A DNA stretch of 64,000 nt from NCBI GenBank assembly GCA_015075635.1, contig JABTUA010000002.1, positions 310,001-374,000 on the forward strand. Reading direction: 5' to 3'. Position 1 is the stretch's first letter, and every line of letters starts with the position of its first letter. A model generated the notes under the pieces. The model did not search any database. It was not told where the DNA came from and saw nothing but the letters and a program-made list of their open reading frames with translations. The position numbers were made by a program, and so were the translations under genes. Positions 1-8,028 of the stretch are shown piece by piece. The DNA comes from Polyangiaceae bacterium (GTDB lineage: Bacteria; Myxococcota_A; Polyangia; Polyangiales; Polyangiaceae).

Positions 1-1643
1 AGCTCACCGTACATGCGGCAGAGGGCCTCGTCTCCCCGCGGAGCGTACTTGCGCCGGATGTCTTCCTCTTGTCTCTCGAGCACCTGCTCGGCGTCGGTGT
101 CGAAGCCCAGCGAGTGGAGCAGGCGCGCCTTGGCCGGGAGCTCGACCGCGAGCTCGCCCCGCACCGGACCGAGCTTCGGCGGCTCGATGGGCGGCGGCGC
201 GGGATGACCCAGCTTGGCGAGGCGCGTGGACGCCGCGAGGGCGGCGAAGGAGAGCGGGCGTTCCTCGACGACCTTCTGGTACACACGCGCCGCGGCGGGC
301 TTCTTTCCCGCGCCCTCCAGCGCGACCCCGGTCAGCTCCTGAATGCTCGCTCGTTCGTGATCGTTGGTCTCGATCTCGGCCAGCTTGGCCAGCGTCTTGG
401 CGGCCTTGTCGTGCTGGCCCGAGGCCAGCCAGGCGACCGCCTGCTCGTAGTGGACCTGCCCCGAGAATCGCCCTTCTTTGGCGTGGCGCTTGGTGTAGGC
501 CGCGTAGGCGTTGGCGGCTTCCTTCCAGCGCCCGCCGACGTAGAGCAGACGCGCAGAGAGGAAACGCCCCTGCTCCGCGTAAGGGCTGGTCTTGAAGCGC
601 CGCGCAACCTCTCCGTAGACGGCGATGGCCTTGTCGTCCTTGTGCGCGCGGGAGAGAGCGCGCGCAGCGTGGAACAAGTCGTGGGCCGCGTGCTCGCCGC
701 CCAGGCGAGACGCTTCGGTCAGGACCTCGGCGGCCCGCAGGAAGTCCCGGGCCTGGTAGAGCGCCCAGCCCTTGGCGTGCAGCGCCTCGGCCTTGGTCAC
801 GCCGGGGCCGTCTGCCTTGTCGATGGCCGAGAGCTCTCGCTCCACCAGCTCGACCTTGCCTGCTCGCGCCATCGCCAGCGCGCGCTCGTAGCGCTCGCGC
901 TTGCTGAGCGCGCGCTTCGGCGCGAGCTTCTCCAAGCGCGCGTCCACGTCGCTGGCGAATTCCGCCGCGGGAGCGAACGTCGCGAGCCAGCGCAGCTCGG
1001 CGCTGGCGATGTCCGCGGCGCCCTGCTTCTCCGCGATCAGCGCGCGGGCGTGGCGCGCCTCGATCTCCACGCGGCTCGGACCGTTCTTCTTCTGCTTCGC
1101 CTTGTTGCCAGCGGTGGCCAGGCCCACCGCGCGATCCGCGGCGCGACGCGCCTCGTCGAGCTTGCCGGCGCGCTCCCAAGCGAGCGCCGCGCGGGTGAGC
1201 GCGCTCGCCGTCTTCTTGGCTTCGAAGTGTCGCGCGGCCGGCTCGAAGGGCCCGACCTTGGCCTGCGCTTCGGCGCGGTCGTCGGCGATCTCGTCGGCCA
1301 AGACTCCGAGCTGGCGCTCCAGACCGTCCAAGAGCCGGGCGGCCTCCTTGTCGTCGCCGAGCGCGCGAGCCACTCGCGCCCGCGCGAAGCGCACCTCGGG
1401 TCGGTCGCGCCCGGCGCCGAGGGCGTCGATGAGCTTGGCCGCGTCGGCGAAGCGCCCGAGGCGAATGGCCTCGGCCCACTCGCTGGGCGAGATGTCGGGG
1501 ACGGCCGCGCTGGCCTCGGCGTCCGGCGGAGCGGCGGAGGGGGCGGGGGGCGCCGACGCGCTGGGGGACGGCGGCGGGCCGGAGCCGCGGGCGCAGGCCG
1601 CGAAGACCAGCGCGATCGAGGCGAAGGATCCCAGGCGCCGCAT
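1..1643 (-). CDS. Slt-like soluble lytic transglycosylase, N-terminal part (runs off the left edge)
   Basis: The visible 547 codons encode a lipoprotein signal (hydrophobic segment ending VFAAC at residues 13-17), a Pro/Ala-rich linker and a long all-helical repeat region. Segments such as RPEVRFARARVARALGDD and the final EALCRMYGEL resemble the superhelical region of myxobacterial Slt70-type transglycosylases. The catalytic lysozyme-like domain would lie beyond position 1 and is not seen. The family cleaves peptidoglycan glycan strands in the periplasm. The ATG at 1643 was chosen because it starts the signal peptide. It is the last gene of a minus-strand group behind the barrel protein, 57 bp away. 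A generic TPR lipoprotein remains possible because the active site is outside the window. Confidence 0.7.
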   Translation of the reverse strand, partial: MRRLGSFASIALVFAACARGSGPPPSPSASAPPAPSAAPPDAEASAAVPDISPSEWAEAIRLGRFADAAKLIDALGAGRDRPEVRFARARVARALGDDKEAARLLDGLERQLGVLADEIADDRAEAQAKVGPFEPAARHFEAKKTASALTRAALAWERAGKLDEARRAADRAVGLATAGNKAKQKKNGPSRVEIEARHARALIAEKQGAADIASAELRWLATFAPAAEFASDVDARLEKLAPKRALSKRERYERALAMARAGKVELVERELSAIDKADGPGVTKAEALHAKGWALYQARDFLRAAEVLTEASRLGGEHAAHDLFHAARALSRAHKDDKAIAVYGEVARRFKTSPYAEQGRFLSARLLYVGGRWKEAANAYAAYTKRHAKEGRFSGQVHYEQAVAWLASGQHDKAAKTLAKLAEIETNDHERASIQELTGVALEGAGKKPAAARVYQKVVEERPLSFAALAASTRLAKLGHPAPPPIEPPKLGPVRGELAVELPAKARLLHSLGFDTDAEQVLERQEEDIRRKYAPRGDEALCRMYGE

Positions 1644-1700
1644 GACCCCGGGTTTCCTAGCACGCCCCGCGGGCTCGGCCGAAAATCCCGGCCCGCCGGC

Positions 1701-2249
1701 TCACCAGCCGAGGCGGTACTCGGCCCGGAGCAGCGCGGTGAAGTACGGCGCGTCCCCGACCCCGCCGAGCGGGTCGCTCTGGAAGCCGACGTAGGCGACC
1801 TGCACGCCGAGGCCGAAGGTCCGCGACAGCGTGTAGTCGAGCCCGAGGGGGACCGAGACGCCGAGCTCGCGTTGCTTCAAGTGGGCGGGCCATGGCCCTC
1901 CGGTGAACGCGTAATACCCGCCCAGGATTCCGAAGTAGGGCACCCACTCGAGCACGTCGAGCTTGTACACGACGCCGGCCGCTGCGGAGTAGAGCCGGGT
2001 GGGCTGGCTCTCGACCAGCTGGTGCTCGGCGGCGCCGAGCTCGAGGCGGAGATCGAACATGTCCGAGATGTCGTACGCGACGTGGACGCCCAGCATCGGC
2101 GCGGTGCCGATGTCCGACTCGATGAACTTGGCCGCGCCGATGCCGCCGCCCAAGTGCCACTGCTCTTCGTAGGCCCGCGCCAGGCGCGGCGCGCCCAGCA
2201 CGGCGAGCGCGAGGCAGATTCTGGCGAGGCGGGGCCCGGGGCGGGACAT
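1701..2249 (-). CDS. Small outer-membrane beta-barrel protein
   Basis: This 182-residue protein has a signal peptide ending LARAYEEQW near residue 24. Alternating aromatic and glycine strands follow (LGGGIGAAKF, YFGILGGYYAF, YFTALLRAEYRLGW), and it ends in an aromatic residue as barrel proteins do. It looks like an 8-stranded OmpA/OmpW-type barrel (inference). It starts 11 bp after the priA stop on the same strand, so it is probably co-transcribed with it, although no functional link is obvious. The substrate or role is unknown. Confidence 0.75.
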   Translation of the reverse strand: MSRPGPRLARICLALAVLGAPRLARAYEEQWHLGGGIGAAKFIESDIGTAPMLGVHVAYDISDMFDLRLELGAAEHQLVESQPTRLYSAAAGVVYKLDVLEWVPYFGILGGYYAFTGGPWPAHLKQRELGVSVPLGLDYTLSRTFGLGVQVAYVGFQSDPLGGVGDAPYFTALLRAEYRLGW

Positions 2250-2260
2250 CACGGGTCCGA

Positions 2261-4477
2261 TCACAGCATGTTGACGGGGTCCACGTCGATGACCACGCGG
2301 ACGGCGCGGTCGCTCGGCGCGCGCGCCACGGCGAGCAGCACCGGACGCAGGAGCGCGCGCTCCTCGCATCGCGCCATGAAGCGGAAGCGATAGCGGTTGC
2401 GCAGGCGGGGCAGCGGGGCGGTCGCGGGGCCCAGGATCTCGACCTTCGGGCCGGCGGCACGGCGGGCCACCTCTGCGAGCCTGTGCGCCGCCTCGCGCGC
2501 CCGCGCTTCGTCCACTGCGTCCACGCGCACGAGCGCGATGCGCCGATACGGCGGGTAGCCGAGCTCGCGTCGGTCCGCGAGCTCGCGCTCCACGAAGCCC
2601 GCGACGTCGTGCTTGGCGGCCAGCGCCACCGCCGGGTGGTCGGGCTGCCAGGTCTGGATCAGCACCTTCCCCGGGACGTCCCCGCGCCCGGCCCGGCCGG
2701 CCACCTGCACCAAGAGATGGAACGCCCGCTCCGCCGCCCGGAAGTCGGGCATCGCCAGCGCGGCGTCGGCGTTGAGCACGCCCACCAGGGTCACGTCCGG
2801 CAGGTCGTGCCCCTTGGTGACCATCTGCGTGCCCACCAGCACGTCGATCTCGCGATTGCGCATGCGGTCGAGCACCTTCTCGCTCTTCGCTCCAGCCGCC
2901 ACGTCGCGATCGAGCCGCGCGACGCGCGCGCTCGGAAAGGTCTCCGCGAGCGCCGCCTCGATGCGCTCGGTTCCGGCCCCCTCCTCGCTGAGACGCCCGC
3001 TGCCGCAGCTCGGGCACTTGTCCGGCAGCGCCGCTTCGTAATCGCAGTAGTGGCAGCGCAGCCGCGGACGACCGCTCCGGTGGAGCGTGAGCGCCACGGC
3101 GCAGCTCGGGCACTCGGCGACCTTTCCGCAGGCCTCGCACAGGATGCTCGGCGCAAAGCCGCGCCGGTTGAGGAACAGGATGGCCTGCCCGCCCGAAGCC
3201 AACGTCTGCTCCAGCGCGCGGTGCAGCGGCAGGCTCAGGAGCCGGTGCCCCGAAGGACCGGGGCCGATGCGCTTGAGGTCCACCAGCTCGACGCGAGGCA
3301 GGCTCGCGCTCGCGCGCGCGCGCTCGGGCAAGACCAGGCGCTCGAGCTTGCCGTCACGCACGCCGAGCTCGCTCGCGAGCGACGGCGTCGCCGAGCCGAG
3401 CACCGCCACCGCCCCGGCGCGGTGGGCCCGGAGCAGCGCCATGTCGCGAGCGTTGTAGCGCACGCCTTCTTCCTGCTTGAAGGACCCGTCGTGCTCTTCG
3501 TCGACGCAGATCAGAGCCAGCCTCTCGACGGGCGCGAACAACGCCGAGCGCGCGCCGACCACGACCTTGACGGCGCCGGAGCGCAGCGACTTCCACATCG
3601 CGTGCCGATCCGCGTCGCCGAGCCCGCTGTGCATCACCGCGATGCGCTCGCCGATGCGCGCGCGAAAACGCCCCACCAGCTGCGGCGTGAGCGCGATCTC
3701 CGGGACCAGCACGATGGCCCCGCCGCCTTGCTCCAGCGTCTGCTTCACGGCGCGCAGGTAGACCTCCGTCTTGCCCGAGCCCGTGACGCCGTCGAGCAGG
3801 AAGGCTCCGCGCTGCCCGAGTCGCTCGGTGATCGCCCGCACGGCGCGCTCCTGCGGCGGCGTGAGCACCGGCGGGGTGTCCCGCTCGACGGAGAGCGAGA
3901 AGAAGGGATCGCGAGCGTCCGGCTGCTCCTCGACCACGACCAGGCCCAGCCCTTCGAGGCGTTTCACGGCCGCGCGGGCGTTGCCCCAGCGCGCAGACAG
4001 CGCGGACACGGCGCTGGGGCCGCTCGACAGGAGGTGCTCGTGGACGGCACGCGCCTGACCGCGGACCTCGGCGGGCAAGGGCAGCGGCAGCGCGCGCGCC
4101 ACCCGCACCAGGCGTCCGACGGCGTCGAGCTTGGCCTCTCTGCCGAGCGCGCGGGCCGCGCTGCGCTCGACCGCCGGGAGCGCGAGCCGCATCACCTCGC
4201 CGATGGGCGCCAGGTAGTAACGCGCGAGCTCCAGCAAGAAGTCGAGCAGCTCCTCCGGGAGCACCGGCTCGGGATCCACCAGCGCGCGCACGGGGCGGAT
4301 CTTGTCCACGGCGATGTCCGGCTCACGCTCGGCGACGTCGAGCACCACGCCCAGCACCCGCCGCCTGCCGAAATCGCAGAGCACGCGCGCGCCGCGACGG
4401 AGCTCGAGCCCGGCCGGCACCGAATACGTGAACGCTTGCCCGAGCGGCACCGGCACCGAGACGCGAGCGAGGAGCAC
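2261..4477 (-). CDS. priA: Primosomal replication protein N' (PriA helicase)
   Basis: PriA is a 3'-to-5' superfamily 2 helicase that reloads the replisome at collapsed forks. This 738-residue protein has the N-terminal fork-binding domain (starting LLARVSVPVPLGQAFTYSVP), Walker A GVTGSGKT at about 230-237, the DEEH box at about 326-329, and eight cysteines between 447 and 491 that form the paired zinc sites (CEAC, CPSC, CHYC, CPSC). Helicase motifs V and VI follow (GTQMVTKGHD and QVAGRAGRG). The GTG at 4477 is preferred because family members begin right before this sequence. Earlier starts would run into the upstream kinase gene, whose stop lies 11 bp away. Length is normal for the family. 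Confidence 0.96.
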   Translation of the reverse strand: MLLARVSVPVPLGQAFTYSVPAGLELRRGARVLCDFGRRRVLGVVLDVAEREPDIAVDKIRPVRALVDPEPVLPEELLDFLLELARYYLAPIGEVMRLALPAVERSAARALGREAKLDAVGRLVRVARALPLPLPAEVRGQARAVHEHLLSSGPSAVSALSARWGNARAAVKRLEGLGLVVVEEQPDARDPFFSLSVERDTPPVLTPPQERAVRAITERLGQRGAFLLDGVTGSGKTEVYLRAVKQTLEQGGGAIVLVPEIALTPQLVGRFRARIGERIAVMHSGLGDADRHAMWKSLRSGAVKVVVGARSALFAPVERLALICVDEEHDGSFKQEEGVRYNARDMALLRAHRAGAVAVLGSATPSLASELGVRDGKLERLVLPERARASASLPRVELVDLKRIGPGPSGHRLLSLPLHRALEQTLASGGQAILFLNRRGFAPSILCEACGKVAECPSCAVALTLHRSGRPRLRCHYCDYEAALPDKCPSCGSGRLSEEGAGTERIEAALAETFPSARVARLDRDVAAGAKSEKVLDRMRNREIDVLVGTQMVTKGHDLPDVTLVGVLNADAALAMPDFRAAERAFHLLVQVAGRAGRGDVPGKVLIQTWQPDHPAVALAAKHDVAGFVERELADRRELGYPPYRRIALVRVDAVDEARAREAAHRLAEVARRAAGPKVEILGPATAPLPRLRNRYRFRFMARCEERALLRPVLLAVARAPSDRAVRVVIDVDPVNML

Positions 4478-4488
4478 GGCTCGGGGAT

Positions 4489-5757
4489 CTACCGCATCAC
4501 CACGGCGATAACGATCACCGCGAGCACGACGCCGATCAGCATCCACAAAACGAAGCTCGGGCCGCGGCTTTCGCCCGCGGGCTCGGGCTCTGAGCGGCGC
4601 GAGTGGGCCACTCCGACCAGCGAGGGCGGGGACGGCTCGAGCCGCGGCGGCAGCGGCAGCTCCTCGGCGCTCGGCTCCCGCGGCGGGGCGGGCGGAGGCA
4701 CGGCCGGCGCCGCCATCCCGGCCAGCGAGTCCAGCTCGGCGTTGCCCGCGCCTTCGGCGTGGCGCTTGGCCGCGCGCTCGCGGCTGCGGCGGCGCTCGAC
4801 GATCTCGGCGCCGAAGCTCGCCATCAGCCACTCACCGACACGCAGCGGGCTCGCCAGCATGCCGGCTTCGCCGGCGTAGTCCTCGAGCTCGCGGAGGAAG
4901 TCGCGCGCGCTCGGGTAGCGGTCGGCGGGGTCACGCGCCAGTGCGCGCATCACGATCCGGTGCAAGCGCGTTTCGTTTGCGAGCCCACGCGTCGGGAGCG
5001 GAGGGATCTCGGCTTGTCGAGCCTGCTCGAGCGATGGCGGTCTGCCCGCTTCGCCTCGGTAGAGCCGACGGCCGGCCAACAGCTCCCACAAGATGACGCC
5101 GGCCGCGAACACGTCCGAGCGCGCGTCGGCGCTGCCCCCCGCCGCGGCCTCCGGGCTCATGTAGCCGGCCTTGCCCTGGATGGCCTCGGTCGGCAGCTCG
5201 GCGCCCACGCCCATCGCGCGCGCGATGCCGAAGTCGCAGAGCTTCACCTCGCCGTCGAAGCTCACCAGCACGTTGGACGGCGACACGTCGCGGTGCACGA
5301 TGCCGAGCGGCCGCCCGTGCTCGTCCTTCTTGCGGTGCGCGTACTCCAGGGCGCGCAGCGTCTCGATCACGATCAGGAGCGAGAACTCCACCGGCAGCGG
5401 CGTCTTGGTCCGCGAGCAGCGCTTGAGCAGGTCGGAGAGATCGAAGCCCTCGACGTACTCCATGGCGATGTAGAGCACGTCGTCCTCACGACCCAGGTCG
5501 ATGACCTGCACGACGTTGCCGTGGGAGAGCCCCGCGGCGAGCTTCGCCTCCTCGATCAGGAGCTTCGAGAACTCCTGGCTCGAGGCCAGGATGGGCAGGA
5601 TCTGCTTGACCACCACCAGACGTTCACCGCCGAGCTCCGTGCTCTGACGTCCGAGGTAGATGCGGGCCATCCCGCCCTCGCCGATCTTGTCGAACAGCAC
5701 GAAGCGCCCGAACCGTCTCGGGAGCGACTCGCTGGACTCTGGCGGATCGGACACCAC
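4489..5757 (-). CDS. Membrane-anchored Ser/Thr protein kinase (Hanks type)
   Basis: This 422-residue protein has a complete kinase domain at residues 15-285: glycine loop GEGGMARIYLG, the lysine in VVVKQ, catalytic loop HRDVSPSNV, DFGIARA and an APE-like SPEA motif. A Pro/Arg-rich linker and one C-terminal transmembrane helix (FVLWMLIGVVLAVIVIAVV) follow, so the kinase faces the cytoplasm. HRDVSPSN is the variant catalytic loop common in myxobacterial kinases. The start is GTG, with a second GTG directly after it. It lies between a tetR gene and priA on the same strand, and PriA is not an evident target. Confidence 0.93.
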   Translation of the reverse strand: MVSDPPESSESLPRRFGRFVLFDKIGEGGMARIYLGRQSTELGGERLVVVKQILPILASSQEFSKLLIEEAKLAAGLSHGNVVQVIDLGREDDVLYIAMEYVEGFDLSDLLKRCSRTKTPLPVEFSLLIVIETLRALEYAHRKKDEHGRPLGIVHRDVSPSNVLVSFDGEVKLCDFGIARAMGVGAELPTEAIQGKAGYMSPEAAAGGSADARSDVFAAGVILWELLAGRRLYRGEAGRPPSLEQARQAEIPPLPTRGLANETRLHRIVMRALARDPADRYPSARDFLRELEDYAGEAGMLASPLRVGEWLMASFGAEIVERRRSRERAAKRHAEGAGNAELDSLAGMAAPAVPPPAPPREPSAEELPLPPRLEPSPPSLVGVAHSRRSEPEPAGESRGPSFVLWMLIGVVLAVIVIAVVMR

Positions 5758-5826
5758 GGGCGGATCGTAGACGCGCGCGCTCGGGCGACGCCAACAAATG
5801 TCGGCGGGCGCAACAAAGCCGCCGGC

Positions 5827-6411
5827 TCAGCGCGCTCGCCGCCGAGCGCCCGCCTGCTCGGCGCGGACGGCCCCCAAGATCTCCGCGCCGAGATCCTTGT
5901 CGCCGACGGCTCGCGCGAGGACCAGCGCGCCGACCCAGGACGAGAGCAGCGCGATGGCGCGGCGGCGCGCGCGTACCCCACCGCCCAGCCGCTCGGCCAT
6001 GGCGTCCAGCAACCCGTCGATGCGTCGAGCGAAGACCTTCTGGACGGACCTCGGCGCGCGGGCGACCTCGGCGCCCAGCGCCGGCACGGCGCAGCCGTCG
6101 GCGAGACCGGCGCGATGCTCGTCCGACAGGTAGCGCCTGCTGGCGGCGCGCGCCCACTCCTCGCCCTCGAGCTCCTCGTGACCGCGCTCGAGCAGGTTCG
6201 CGTGCGACTCGTCGAAGGCGCGCTCCAGCGACTCGATCAGGAGCTGAGCCTTGTCGCGAAAGTGGGCGTAGAACCCGCCGCGAGTCAGCCCGGCGGCCGA
6301 CATGAGGCGGTCCACCCCGGTCGCCTGAAAGCCCTCCTGGCGGAACAGCCGGGAGGCGACGGCCACGATGCGCGCGTGCGTCTTCGGCTTGTGCTCCGGA
6401 GAATACGGCAT
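5827..6411 (-). CDS. TetR/AcrR family transcriptional repressor
   Basis: This 194-residue regulator has the N-terminal helix-turn-helix at residues 10-55 (RIVAVASRLFRQEGFQATG then GLTRGGFYAHFRDKAQLL). The C-terminal ligand domain has the YLSDEHRAGLADGCAVPALG signature seen in the NemR/AcuR-like branch. The ATG at 6411 is chosen over an upstream ATG at 6471 because the latter lies inside a palindrome that looks like the operator. It is divergent from the VOC-domain gene at 6513 and probably represses both genes in response to an electrophile or small organic ligand (inference). Confidence 0.9.
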   Translation of the reverse strand: MPYSPEHKPKTHARIVAVASRLFRQEGFQATGVDRLMSAAGLTRGGFYAHFRDKAQLLIESLERAFDESHANLLERGHEELEGEEWARAASRRYLSDEHRAGLADGCAVPALGAEVARAPRSVQKVFARRIDGLLDAMAERLGGGVRARRRAIALLSSWVGALVLARAVGDKDLGAEILGAVRAEQAGARRRAR

Positions 6412-6455
6412 GCCGAGGCGAGAGGATAACCCGAGGGCGTTCCTTCCGCCCGAGA

Positions 6456-6473
6456 ATATGTTAGGCGACATAT
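6456..6473. promoter_or_regulatory. Palindromic operator candidate between tetR and VOC genes
   Basis: A perfect inverted repeat, ATATGT, 6-nt spacer, ACATAT, sits in the 101-bp divergent region. It is the most AT-rich part of that region. Size, symmetry and position fit a TetR-family operator, but binding is inferred only. Confidence 0.5.
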
Positions 6474-6512
6474 CCCGCTGGCGCTGAGCGCGGCGGCCAA
6501 GGAGGAGGAAGC

Positions 6513-7256
6513 ATGTCTCATCACAACATCGGTCGCGTCGTGTGGCGCGAGATCATGACGGACGACACCGACCGGGCGAAGGGCTTCTACGGCGAGCTGT
6601 TCGGCTGGAAGTTCGAGGACATGCCCATGGGGGACATGACCTACACCATCATCAAGAAGGGCGAGCAGGGCCTGGGCGGCCTGATGAAGAAGCCGATGCC
6701 GGACGCGCCGGCGGCCTGGCTCTCCTACGTCTCGGTGACGGACGCCGACCTGGTGGCCAAGACGGCGGCGGCCGAGGGCGGCACCGTGGTGGTCCCGCCG
6801 ACGGACATCCCCAACGTCGGCCGCTTCACCGTGTTCGTGGACTTCGCGGGCGCGGCCATCGCCGCGCTCAAGGGCGAGAGCGAAGGCCCGCCCATGCCGG
6901 AGCGCCCCGGCGTCCACGAGTTCTGCTGGGAGACGCTCTCGACCACCGACATCGATCGCGCCGCGGCGTTCTACGCCAAGGTGTTCGGCTGGCAGAAGAA
7001 GCCGGGGCCCAGCGCCGGGATGACCGTCCTCGGCACCGAGGCGTCGATGGTCGCCGACGTGCAAAAGGCAGAGAACATGCCGCCGAGCTGGCTGACTTAC
7101 GTGGTGGTCGAGAAGCTCGAGCCGGCGAACGAGCGCGTGGCGAAGCTCGGCGGCAAGGTGCTCATGCCGCTGATCGAGGTGCCGAACGTCGGGCGCATCT
7201 CCGCCGTGCAGGATCCGACGGGCGCGGTGCTCGGCCTGTTCCAGCCGAGCATGTGA
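6513..7256 (+). CDS. Two-domain VOC (glyoxalase/bleomycin-resistance fold) protein
   Basis: This 247-residue protein is made of two VOC modules (about 6-120 and 130-246), each starting with the pattern W-E-shared-TD-x-DRA-x-FY (REIMTDDTDRAKGFYGELFGW and WETLSTTDIDRAAAFYAKVFGW). It resembles the CFP-30B or 27-kDa antigen-like hydroxylase group. VOC proteins bind divalent metals and act on small electrophiles or confer drug resistance, and the substrate here is unknown. A very strong ribosome-binding site (AAGGAGGAGG) lies directly upstream. Divergence from tetR suggests ligand-induced expression. Confidence 0.9.
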   Translation: MSHHNIGRVVWREIMTDDTDRAKGFYGELFGWKFEDMPMGDMTYTIIKKGEQGLGGLMKKPMPDAPAAWLSYVSVTDADLVAKTAAAEGGTVVVPPTDIPNVGRFTVFVDFAGAAIAALKGESEGPPMPERPGVHEFCWETLSTTDIDRAAAFYAKVFGWQKKPGPSAGMTVLGTEASMVADVQKAENMPPSWLTYVVVEKLEPANERVAKLGGKVLMPLIEVPNVGRISAVQDPTGAVLGLFQPSM

Positions 7257-7307
7257 TCGGCGTCGAGCGAGTCGGCGCTGGGGAGAGCCTCGGCGCCGCG
7301 CTCGTGG

Positions 7308-7976
7308 CTAGGCAGTCCCGAGCGCGACGATGTCGCGATTCTCCAGCACGGGCGCGACGGCAGCTCCCTGGAGAGCTGCCTTCAACATCGCGGCTGCCAA
7401 CACGTCGGAAGCGACACCGACGTTCGGGTAGACGACGCGCAGCACCGGATAAAGCCCGCGCATCAAGCGATAGCTGAAGTTCGGCTCGATACGAGGTGTG
7501 ACCGGGTAGATGTAGCCGGGACGGAAGATGAACACGCGCGGGAAGCCCTTGCCGAGGAGCGCTGCTTCGGCAGCGCCCTTGTAGCGCGCGAACGCCATGC
7601 GGCTCTTCCCGGTCTGATCGGCGCCCTGCCCGCTCAGGAAGCAGAACGTCGCGCCGGGACTCCGGGCGAACAGCGCCCGCGCGAAGGCGACGGTGTAGTC
7701 GAGCGTGACCCTCCGGAGCTCGTCGTCCGGGAGCTGCCCGGTGTACGCGCCCAGGCAATACAGCGCGACATCCTTGCGCTCGAGCGCGGCGGTCACGCCG
7801 GAGTAGTCCAGGAAGTCCTCCTGCAGGACCTCCTCGAGCTTCGGGTGGCTCACGCCGGTCGCGCGCCGGCCGAGGGCAGTGACCCGACCGACGCGAAGGT
7901 CATCGAGCGCGCCTCGTAGGACGAGGCCACCGACCATGCCGGTGGCGCCGACGACGAGCAGGTTCTTGGGGATCAT
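7308..7976 (-). CDS. NAD(P)-binding Rossmann-fold protein (atypical extended SDR)
   Basis: This 222-residue protein starts NLLVVGATGMVGG, a glycine-rich dinucleotide-binding loop (GATGMVG). It continues with an SDR-like core including YCLGAY, FCFLSGQGAD and the YKGAAEAALLGKG helix carrying the usual Tyr/Lys region. It resembles the HTATIP2/NmrA-like atypical SDRs, which are often redox sensors or oxidoreductases. The start is ATG. It lies downstream of a lipoprotein gene on the same strand, with a strong hairpin between them. Confidence 0.85.
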   Translation of the reverse strand: MIPKNLLVVGATGMVGGLVLRGALDDLRVGRVTALGRRATGVSHPKLEEVLQEDFLDYSGVTAALERKDVALYCLGAYTGQLPDDELRRVTLDYTVAFARALFARSPGATFCFLSGQGADQTGKSRMAFARYKGAAEAALLGKGFPRVFIFRPGYIYPVTPRIEPNFSYRLMRGLYPVLRVVYPNVGVASDVLAAAMLKAALQGAAVAPVLENRDIVALGTA

Positions 7977-7995
7977 GGGCCCGTGCCGGGCGAAG

Positions 7996-8020
7996 GGGGG
8001 CAGCTCCCGCGGCTGCCCCC
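7996..8020 (-). terminator. Strong GC hairpin, possible terminator
   Basis: Perfect 9-bp arms (GGGGGCAGC and GCTGCCCCC) enclose a 7-nt loop, just past the stop of the repeat lipoprotein gene at 8029. There is no T-tract on either strand, so it may be only an mRNA 3'-end stabiliser. Confidence 0.4.
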
Positions 8021-8028
8021 AGCCCCCG

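Noticed and set aside
69..2393. Long open frame on the plus strand opposite the transglycosylase, barrel and priA genes
   Set aside because: It is a GC-bias shadow: Arg/Gly/Ala-rich, no motifs, and spans three well-supported minus-strand genes.
2483..4879. 800-codon plus-strand frame
   Set aside because: Antisense shadow of priA; His/Arg-rich composition without any domain.
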